This document shows positions 55,064 to 64,000 of a DNA stretch of 64,000 bases, one piece after another. The notes under the pieces are model-generated. The model searched no databases. It was not told the DNA's origin and saw only the letters and a program-made list of their open reading frames with translations. Within the stretch, counting starts at the first letter, position 1. Every line of letters starts with the position of its first letter. A program made the position numbers and the translations under genes. The stretch is from Jackrogersella multiformis (taxonomy: Eukaryota; Ascomycota; Sordariomycetes; Xylariales; Hypoxylaceae): assembly GCA_902806575.1 (NCBI GenBank), contig CADCXD010000002.1:248001-312000 (forward strand), read 5' to 3'.

Positions 55064-56214
55064 TTGGGCTCAGTAGAAAAGTCGAAAAAATCGAAAAGTC
55101 GGAAAGTCGAGCTTGGGAGTTCAGGCTTACGACCACCGGCAGGAAAATCTGGTGGCCGTGTGCCTCTTTTAGTCCTCCCTAGGGTATGATGTTTGTTGCA
55201 CATTGCGGGTGAAGCAGCAGCTCACTTACAAGCAGCTTACCTACCTAGACCTAGGTACCTACCTAGGCTGCTAGGTACCTAGGTACCTAGATACTTACAG
55301 AGCCAACACACCCTCCTCCTCATCCATCCATGGATCCTACGAATTCTTCTCCAACGTACCTTAGGTACCTAGGTAGATAGGTACTGGAGGCTACGGACGT
55401 CGTACATACCGTTGTGCGAATAATTCTACCCCACCATTGTTATTATTTTACACATCTCGGTGAAGCGGAGTTGGCGGTTGTATTGACCTGGCCCACTGTA
55501 CGTTGGTAGGTAGCCATCGATGGGTGGTCAGCAATGGCCCTATGTACCTAGGTACATACCTCCAGGCTACCTAAGGTACCAGGTAAGTGGGTAGGTAAGC
55601 AGTACCTAGGTATTTACATGTAGTTAATCTATAAAGCCAAGACTTATTCAAATTTTCCTAACAACCTCGGAACCTGATGTGTCATTTCGACCAATACCAC
55701 CATTATATAAGATTCTGAGAATGTTTGTTCACGGTACAAGACAGATAAGTACAATACATGTACCTGACAGTTCCGAGTGACTGTTAATAACTTGGAAGCT
55801 CAATTTGATGTTGGTAATGAAATGGTTGGCGTCGCACAGCAGCAACGGTTCTTGAATATCCCGTGTGATATTCTGATCGATGGAGTCCCGTGTGATACTT
55901 CTTCTAATAGGTTTCTTCTAATTGATTGAATCGCTGATTGATTGAATCGCTGATTGAATCGCGAGAGCCTTGTCGTTCGTTCCCTTACCTGCTTCTGCGT
56001 ACTAGGTTTAGGTTAGGCAGGTTTGTTCATCAGGACTCACGCACATCTGCACCGGTATGATCGAGGTGGTACCTCGCGACGGCCTATCTAATATTCTTTT
56101 CTTGACCAAACCATCCAATTGAGACAGATCATCCTCGAAACCGTCCTCTCTGCTTTGCTCTATCCTGCTCTGCTCTGCCCTGCCCTGCCCCCAACTACCA
56201 CCAGGGAGTTCGAT
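55064..56214. other. Intergenic with dense palindromic motif clusters and short tandem repeats
   Basis: Shared upstream region of divergent genes. TACCTAGG units are densest here (55240-55290, 55360-55380, 55545-55615). Imperfect tandem copies of GATTGATTGAATCGCT occur at about 55918-55962. A CT-rich leader (56150-56200) precedes the P450 start. Confidence 0.6.
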
Positions 56215-57959
56215 ATGCCTTCCACTTTCGTCCTCGCAGTAGGCGTAGTTGGAGCGACCTACCTTTTCCTTCTCTCTCTCCTCCGTCTCACCCAGGATGC
56301 AAAGGAGCCGCCGTCAATTGGCAACGCCATTCCCTTCGTCACGCCCGTTTGGAAGATGGTATCAAAGGGTGTGCACTTTCACCGTCTGATGAGGTAGGCT
56401 ATTCCGAGTATTCATTCGACGCAAGCAGGAGCAATTGTAATGACATTTGCAATGACATTCGCAATGACATTTTTAATGACATTTTTCCATTGCCAGGGAC
56501 AAATACAACCTACCGATATACACGCTCCGGATGCCTGGATCGCGCATATATGTCATCAACTCGACTCCTCTCATCACCTCAGTTCAGAGCCAATACCGCG
56601 CGCTCTCTTTCACTGCCGTAGAAGCAAATATAGCCGCCAATGTGATCGGTGTCAGCAAGGCTACTAATGACATTATAGGCCATGAAGTAACCAGGGACGG
56701 GAGCTACTTGATGAGCTTTCCCAAGTATGTCCATTCCGCCCTGAGCGCTGGCCCGGGCCTGGATGCCATGAACAGAAGGTCGATCCAAGTGATTACCAAG
56801 TCCTTAGACCGATGGGCGAAAGAGGGTACTACGACTATTAAGCTGTTCGAATGGGTTCGCCACGAGCTTCTTTTAGCATCCACCGAAGGCGTCTACGGGC
56901 CCAACAACCCATTCCGTGATCCTGTTATGGAAAAGGCTTGGTAGTAAGTATATATCGTCCATTACTATGCTAGCTATTCCTTCAAACTTCAATGATGCAG
57001 TACTGACCGACCACTGCTGCTACAATAGTACATTTGAGCCGAGCATGATGATGTTCGTTCTCAACCTCCTACCGCGGGTGTTCGCCAAGGAGGGTTATAA
57101 AGCCCGCGAGTACATGGTGAAAGTATGGGAACAATATTTTGAACAGGGCTCTTATGAGCAAGGATCTGAGCTTATCAAGACTCGTGTCAAGATCAACAAC
57201 GATTTTGGGATCACCCTGAAAGAAACAGCAAGGATCGAGCTCGGTGGTAGCCAAGCTATCCTTACTAATACTCTTCCCGGAACTTTTTGGATGATATACC
57301 ACATTTTTTCGAACCCGGCTGTTCTTAAGGACGTGAGGGCAGAGCTGTACAAAGGCGCGCGTGAAGACGGGGGCGTCTACACAATTGACCTGAGCTACGT
57401 CAAAAGCTCTTGTCCCATCTTGCTCTCGACATTTAAAGAAATGATGCGTCTTAATTCTTCCGGCTCCGCTACTCGTATAGCCATGGAGGACCATCTCCTG
57501 GATGGTAAGTATCTTCTCAAAAAGGGGAGCACTATTATGATGCCGGCTATGGTGCAACATACCGACCATTCTATCTGGGGAGATGACATACAAGAATTCA
57601 GTCACATGCGATTCGTGCGCCAGCCTGGTGCTAAACGTACCAATCCCGTCGCCTTCCGTGGATTTGGCGGTGGGACGACCCTGTGCCCTGGCCGGCATTT
57701 TGCGTCTACCGAGATCCTGATGTTTTCCGCCCTCATGGTATTGCGGTTTGACCTTCATCCTGTAGATGGCAAATGGATTACGCCACGGACAGCCAATTCG
57801 CCATTGGTGAACGCATTACCGGTACCAGACGACGATATCAGCACGGTGATGCGTCCCACGAATGACAAGATGTGGAACGTGTCCTTCTCGGGATACGATC
57901 AGGGGATGGAGATAGTAGCCGAGGACATCGAGAACGCTACCCTTGCTCAAGGACATTGA
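56215..57959 (+). CDS. Cytochrome P450, CYP7/CYP8-like (three exons)
   Basis: Exons 56215-56393, 56497-56943 and 57029-57959 join to 518 residues. The start MPSTFVLAVGVVGATYLF gives a membrane anchor. The body carries YNLPIYTLRMPGSRIYVIN, then FEPSMMMFVLNLLPRVFA, an I-helix LGGSQAILTNTLPGTFWMIYHIF without the oxygen-activating Thr, a K-helix motif FKEMMR, and the heme loop FGGGTTLCPGRHFAS. The SQAxxxNTLPxTFW I-helix and the GTTLCPGRHFA loop are characteristic of the CYP7/CYP8 clan (sterol hydroxylases, prostacyclin synthase) and of fungal relatives in secondary metabolism. The first intron (103 bp) contains a 12-bp repeat in four copies. It neighbours a SAT4 gene and the PDR transporter. Confidence 0.87.
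56439..56486 (+). repeat. 12-bp minisatellite, four copies, inside P450 intron 1
   Basis: Four adjoining copies of AATGACATTYGC / AATGACATTTTT fill half of the 103-bp intron and end ten bases before the acceptor. Confidence 0.9.
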
Positions 57960-59021
57960 GTACTAATCAAGCCTTACATTCTCGATCATCAAATCGTCTC
58001 GATGTATGTGTCGTTGTATATGATAGCGAGGCTTGCCTAGGTGAAGACACCTTAGGTGGTCTAAGCATACATGGTATAAAAGTGTGGCTAGCAGGGCTAG
58101 GTACACATTGGTTCCGATTGCCTGCTATAATCAGGAATATCAAGAACTTACCTACCTAGGTAATTAATCGTTATGTACTGAGCCTGTAGAATTAATAAAC
58201 CTCCAGGGCTATCCAAAATTGGGAGGTCCATAAATCACAATGATGTTTAGGGTAAATGTGATATGCTTAATCGGGTGTTGTCCTAGGATTCACAAGAGAT
58301 CCCCTTGAGAGCCCCTTTTAAGAAACCCCCTAAAAAAACCCCCAAGATTGTCTCCGTTCTGCCGTTGCAACCACCCCACACCTGTATTTGCTGAATTTCA
58401 TAAGGTGTTAAAGTACCTAGTGCATAAAATGAGAGGCGCTGTCACGGCGTACATCTTTGCAAAGCGATGCTAATAATAGCAACTTTCACATAACGAATGC
58501 CACCGCCGTTGGCTCTTCTGTATGCAGCGCATTTATTGATCTTGGCCGAGTGGTAGGACAGATTATATGTAGGGTCACAACCTGTTGGGAGCATGCCTTT
58601 GGGTCGTCGCACCGCCTGTGCATATACAGTATTTTCTCTTCCGAAAGGACGGTTAAGATAACAAGCTTACCTACATACCGCCTACATGCTCAAGACGCGA
58701 GGCTTCGTAACCCGATTCCTAATACTACGTCTACTCCTGTCTAGATCTTAATTCTCGGTAAGGAGTGTTTGTTACTTCTAATTAGCGCCGGAACGTACCC
58801 GACTCTATGCAACTCATCTCGGACTCATCTCGGCTCGGCTGGTAGGTAGCCTTCCAACTTCGATCATCCTAGACGTGCAAGTAGGTAAGGGGAAGAATTT
58901 GCCACAAGAGATGCTATCTTGGCCAATTTCGACTACTCTTTGCTCCCACCTTTCGTGGCTTCATTCAGTCCAGTGTCTAGCCTCGTACTAAAGCATTACC
59001 AAACATAGCACTGCAGAGGAG
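57960..59021. other. Intergenic, upstream of the ABC transporter
   Basis: About 1.06 kb; C-run rich around 58300-58345, with a motif near 58150. No gene is supported. Confidence 0.55.
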
Positions 59022-62000
59022 ATGAGTAAGTTGAAGCAGCAGCAATGCGAGACATTCGCCCAGGAGCATTCCGACCCCGTGAGTCATGGAACTGAAAGAC
59101 CTGGGAGCGAGCGACTACTCTTCGGGGTAGCTTTTCGAAATCTTGGCTGCTATGGATTTGTCTCGTCCACGGAATACCAAGCAACAGTTGCTTCTTACCT
59201 TCTTGCAATTCCCAGGTTCCTTGCAGCCATGCTCGCCGAAACGAAGCCCCGGAAAGTCCAGATACTGCAGAACATCGACGGGTTGATTCTCCCGAGAGAG
59301 ATGCTTCTTGTGCTCGGAAGGCCAGGAAGCGGCTGCTCTACCTTTCTCAAGACATTGGCTGGTGACATTCACGGCTTTCGGATACAGGATAGCGCCAGCA
59401 TCAATTATCAATGTGAGGGGGTTCTCGGCCCTTTAGCTCTTCGCCGTTCGTTCCTATCGCGAAACTGATCATGCGTTTCCTAGCAATCACCTACCAAGAT
59501 ATGCATCGAAACTTCAGAGGCGAGTGCGCTTACCTTGCTGAACTTGACGTGCACTTCCCCGAGTTGACACTCGGCGAGACTTTGGCCTTTGCTGCCAGCA
59601 CAAGAAACGCGGGAGAGGAAGGCGGCGACATAGCTTCAATCATAGCAAGTAAAAATGTAGCATTGAGCTTCCACCTCGATGGGGCGTTCAATACGCGGGT
59701 GGGAAATGCCTTGATCCGCGGCCTCAGCGGAGGCGAGAAGAGGAGAGCAACTCTTGCAGAAGCCTTCATCGGAAACGCACAGCTGCAGTGCTGGGATAAT
59801 AGTACGCGCGGACTCGACAGCTCCACTGCGCTTCAAGTCATCCAGCTACTTAGGGAGACAACCACATCGTCACAGACCGTGGCGGCAATGAGCATCTACC
59901 AGGCTTCGGAGGCGATGTACAAGGCATGGTTCAAGGTCTCCTGACATCGCTAAAAGGAGACCAAGCTAACTCGTTGCGAAGCACTTCGATAAAGTCACAC
60001 TGTTATACGAAGGCCGCCAGATTTACTTCGGGCCTGTGGACTCGGCGGTAGAGTACTTTACGCAGCTCGGCTTCGTCAAGCCGACTCGCGCGACTACTCC
60101 CGATTTCTTGACATCTTTGACGAGCCCTGAAGAACGGATTGTACAGGAGGGCTTCGAGGACCGCGTACCAAGGTCACCTGATGAGTTTGCTGGCGTCTGG
60201 AGGCAGAGTCCAGAAGCACGGAAGCTTTCCAACGAGATTGGAGAGTTCAACGTAGTTTACGCCCCAGGAGACAGCAAAGATGAAGAAAAAGGAGGAGCAA
60301 GGTACGTTCAGCATGACGTGCTTGTTTGGCGTCTTGAGACTGCTGCTAATAGAAACTTAGGCAATATACCGGTGTTTACACTTTACCAATCTATCGACAG
60401 ATCGGTATTTGCATTCATCGCGGCTTTCTAAGACTTCGACGAAACTTGGACCCGGCCATCTCGGCCCTTTTTGGACATACCATCCTCGGGCTTGTCGTCA
60501 GCAGTGTCTTCTACAACCTAGATGGATCTTCGACGAGCATGGACAAACGGGCTATTCTTCTATTCTTCTCTCTTATGAATAGTGCATTTAGCCCGGCGTT
60601 TGAGGTCCTCACCATGTGGGCTCAGCGGCCAATTGTAGAGAAGCAACATCGATACGCATTTTATCACCCGTTTACAGAAGGGATTGCTTCGATGATCTGC
60701 GACTTGCCAAACAAATTGCTCATCGCATTCTTATTCCATATTCCCGTCTACTTCATGACCAACTTGCGCCGAACCGCATCCGCCTTTTTCACTTACTGGA
60801 TCTTCATGTTTGTTACAGTATTGACGATGTCCACCTTGTTTCGCGCCATTGGATCACTATCGCGAACAATCGAGCAGACCAGCGCTCCCAGCTCGACACT
60901 CATGGTCCTCGCCATCATATACACCGGCTTTGTTATACCTCCGAGTTACATGGTCCCCTGGTTGGGGTGGTTTCGCTGGATAAACCCTCTGGCATACACG
61001 TATGAAAGCTTAATGATAAACGAGGTACGAACCTAAAGCGGAACGCGTTTCTTAGGGTGACCTTGGAGACAGTGTTCGATTCTCGTCGGCGCTGTCCGGC
61101 GATTTCGGTTCAACCCCATCTGTATTATGATTGAAGCAAAGCTAATTCTAGAAGTATCACGATAGAGAGTTCCCTTGTACCTTGGCCGTCCCTTCAGGCC
61201 CAGGATATCCACCAGCTGGATCCATCGGAACAGTATGCTCTACTATGGGCGCCAAGCCAGGACAGCAGACTGTTCAAGGCTCGGACTATCTGATGTTAAA
61301 GTATGGGTATGGAGGAAATCATCTCTGGCGGTAGGTCAAAGAGAATCCCGGATGGTTCTATTCTTCTAAAATTGGCCCAGGAATATCGCAGTTCTAATTG
61401 CCTTCATGGTTCTATTCTGTGCGGTCCATCTTATCTCCACCGAGTTTATCCCAGCGCAGCGAACTAAGGGGGAAGTCCTGCTTTTCCCCCAAAGATTGGT
61501 CGCGAAACAACGCCGAGCGTCGACCGATGCCGAGGCAAGCGACCGTAACACTTTCGCCCAGGATGTGAATGTCAACAGATCCAAGGATCGCCATGCTCGC
61601 CATGACGGTTTGAGGAGCGAACGGAGTGTGATTGACGGGGTCCAGGTCCAATGTGCCGTATTCCATTGGAAGAACCTGAGCTACCAGATTAAATCTAAGA
61701 ATGGCAATATACAGATATTGAACGACATACACGGATGGGTGAAGCCTGGGACACTAACTGCCCTGATGGTAAACATCTCCTCAATCAGCCTCCCTAGCGC
61801 ACTATGTGTGGTTAACCATGTGCTTTAGGGAGTCACCGGTGCCGGCAAGACAAGCTTACTAGACCTTCTCGCTAATCGCACCACATCCGGGCTCGTGACT
61901 GGTGAAATCTATGCGGACGGGAACCCTCGAGATGCAAGCTTTAGCCGTCGGATAGGCTATGTGCAGCAAGAGGATATTCATCTACCTACCACCACCGTTC

Positions 62001-63966
62001 GAGAAGCGATCGAGTTTAGCGCCCTGTTGCGGCAACCAAAAGACAAGTCGACCCAGGAAAAACTAACATACGTCGAGAACGTTATACAGATGTTGGAGAT
62101 GGAGCGATACGCTGATGCGATTGTCGGTGTTCCAGGAGAAGGGCTCAATGTAGAACAGAGAAAGCGTCTGACGATTGCCGTGGAAATGGCTGCAAGGCCA
62201 GAATTACTTCTTTTCCTCGGTCAGTGCTTCCCCGTAACGTTACATATACCGTGACTCTTCGTATAGTTGTTAATGCTTCATACATAGATGAACCTACTTC
62301 TGGACTCGATAGCCAAACTGCTTGGTCGATCTGCAGGCTACTCCGCAAACTAGCAGATCATGGACAGACAATCCTATGCACTATCCATCAACCCTCCTCG
62401 GAGCTCTTCCAGATGTTCGACTCTTTGCTACTGCTAGATAAAGGCGGTGTTGAATTGTATTTCGGTCCTATCGGCTCGGATGCGTCGTGTCTCGTTGATT
62501 ACTTCGAAACCCAAGGTGCTCCGAAGTGCCTGCAAGGCGCCAACCCGGCCGAGTGGATGATCGATGTAACCAGAGCTTTAGGAGACATCGAGCAGCCAGA
62601 GAAAAACACCTGGGCGCAAAAATGGAACAAGAGCGAGCAGAAGGAGGAGGTGCTGCGGCATCTCGCTACTTTGACGGAGAATGCGAACCAGAGTTTGATT
62701 CCGGTACAAGCGGTGGACGAATACGCTACCTCGACGTTGAGACAAATACCCATCGTCACGCGACGCTTATTTCAGGAGTATTGGCGAGATCCCACGTACT
62801 TGTACTCAAAGATGGCGCTTTGCTTTGGTATTGTAAGTGGCTCCCGGTATGAAGTTGGGGGAGGAAAAGGAGAAGAGCTTCTAATCGCTGTCCCCACCGC
62901 GGGCAAACGTATCCCAACGTCATGCACACTACCTGTTATGTATAACTAACGTAATGGAATACATGCAGTCTCTCGTGAACGGCATATCCTTCTACAACTC
63001 TCTCTTAGATGTTCAAGGCCTTACCAATACCCTCTTCTCCATCTTCCTCACAACGCAGCTCTTCAGCGCTCTCGGGCAGCAGATCATCCCTCGGATTATC
63101 AACGGCCGCTCGCTGTTCGAGGGGCGCGAGCGGCGTAACAAGTCTTACTCTTGGGTCGTATTCATCGCTTCCAACATCCTGGTCGAGATGTGCTGGCAGA
63201 CGTTAGCTTCGGTTCTTGTCTTCGCCTCGTGGTACTACCCGACGGGCATGTGGCGGAACGGCGATGCCTCTTTTAGCGCCTCTGAACGCGGCGGCCTGAC
63301 GTTTATGCTGGTCTGGCTTTTCTGTCTGTGGAACAGCACGCTGGCGCAGGCGCTCGCGGCCGGGACAGAGCATGCGGAAACGGCCGTCCAATTCGCTACT
63401 CTGTGTTTTTGGCTATCTCTTGTATTTTGCGGGTACGTACTTGCTTTTGCCATTGTTTCCACTCTCTCCCTTCTCTATTCGTGGGCAGGCTGCATGGAAA
63501 TATATAGATACAGACCTCCACCTAACACTTTCTTCTCACCAGCATTCTTGTGGCCCCCAATGCCCTCCCCGGCTTTTGGATATTTATGTACCGCGTTTCG
63601 CCTCAGACGTATCTCATGAACGGCTTCGTCGTGGCGGGACTTGCGAATACCGAAGTCACCTGCTCCTCCATCGAGCTGCTCCACATTGACCATATACCCA
63701 CCGGCGGCAGCAGGACCTGCGGGGAATACTTAGACGCGTACGCGAAGGCTTCCAACGGCTATGTTGTGAATCCGACCGCTACGGAGGACTGCCAGTACTG
63801 CCCGGTTTCGAACACAAACATTCTCTTGGGCACCCTCGGCATGATAACAGACCATAGATGGCGTCATGTCTACTTGATGGCTGTTTACGTCGTTTTTAAC
63901 GTGATGGCAACATTCTTTTTCTACAGGCTTGCGAGAATGCCATGGAGGAGACAGCAGAGGGGCTGA
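59022..63966 (+). CDS. PDR-type (ABC-G full-length) ABC transporter (ten exons)
   Basis: Exons 59022-59412, 59484-59935, 59982-60301, 60361-61024, 61152-61330, 61381-61768, 61829-62219, 62288-62832, 62969-63432 and 63543-63966 join to 1405 residues. The layout is NBD1-TMD1-NBD2-TMD2. NBD1 has the degenerate fungal PDR Walker A GRPGSGCST (Cys for Lys), signature LSGGEKRR and CWDNSTRGLDS. NBD2 has canonical GVTGAGKTS, FLDEPTSGLDS and TIHQPSSELF, with signature LNVEQRKRL. TMD1 includes YTLPIYRQIGICIHRGFLRLRRNLDP and LVVSSVFYNL; TMD2 ends RLARMPWRRQQRG. It exports hydrophobic compounds across the plasma membrane. The junction of exons 2 and 3 is uncertain: a 46-bp GT intron or a 58-bp GC-AG intron both keep the frame, and the latter gives a more typical sequence. 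Confidence 0.9.
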
Positions 63967-64000
63967 ATCATCCTCTATTTTAATGAAGGAGTCAGTCTAT

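Noticed and set aside
58457..58744. 95-codon plus-strand frame upstream of the ABC gene
   Set aside because: No motif or coding-like pattern; likely chance.
1..64000. tRNA, 5S rRNA or CRISPR arrays
   Set aside because: Looked for T-loop GTTCRANYC blocks with folding arms, 5S-like sequence and regular spacer repeats. The only T-loop-like strings (for example near 53828 and 61108) sit inside protein genes without tRNA structure.

Overview
The window comes from a filamentous ascomycete (Pezizomycotina, probably Sordariomycetes). Genes are mostly interrupted by 50-130 bp GT-AG introns, several with CTAAC/CTGAC-like branch sites. The families present are typically fungal: Zn2Cys6 regulator, SAT4/PTH11-type membrane proteins, PDR transporter, LysM chitinase, Akr1 palmitoyltransferase, MARVEL and BTB proteins. 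One degraded gene carries stop codons of the kind repeat-induced point mutation (RIP) produces. Coding exons were joined by hand from splice signals, phase and protein-family continuity. Every multi-exon model given here sums to a whole number of codons.

Layout. 0-3 kb: relic of a GH105 glycoside hydrolase, an AT-rich gap and a small two-helix membrane protein. 3-9 kb: Met22/Hal2-like phosphatase, a four-exon protein-kinase-like gene with a damaged HRD motif, and a BTB protein. 9-22 kb: a fungal protein with a C-terminal anchor-like helix, a Zn2Cys6 regulator, a MARVEL protein, a protein made of two copies of one unrecognised domain, and a multi-pass membrane protein. 22-29 kb is housekeeping: cystathionine beta-synthase, SRP receptor beta subunit and Akr1-type palmitoyltransferase. 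29-34 kb: a secreted GH5-like hydrolase and an FAD monooxygenase.

34.8-43 kb is the most striking part. A 1482-residue secreted protein has a signal peptide, two LysM motifs, a chitin-binding domain, a GH18 chitinase with intact catalytic motif and a long Ser/Thr/Pro linker. Beyond the linker lies a segment that resembles bacterial NucA/NucB DNases, followed by a Cys-rich tail. This is the layout of a killer-toxin-like chitinase with a nuclease cargo. Next to it are a divergent multi-pass membrane protein and, convergent with that, a conserved acidic cytosolic protein. A toxin plus protection module is a testable hypothesis, not a demonstrated one. A 379-bp hAT-type MITE with perfect 8-bp target duplications lies just beyond.

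44-64 kb is accessory: a DHA2-like MFS transporter, a miniature SAT4-like protein, a ketosphinganine-reductase-like SDR that has lost its nucleotide-binding motif, two cytochromes P450, a full-length SAT4-type membrane protein and a complete PDR-type ABC transporter. It looks like the tailoring and transport part of a metabolite or detoxification locus, with no backbone synthase inside the window.

Intergenic DNA throughout carries a short palindromic motif built from TACCTAGG/GGTACC units, often in clusters, and almost absent from exons. I saw no tRNA, rRNA or CRISPR array.
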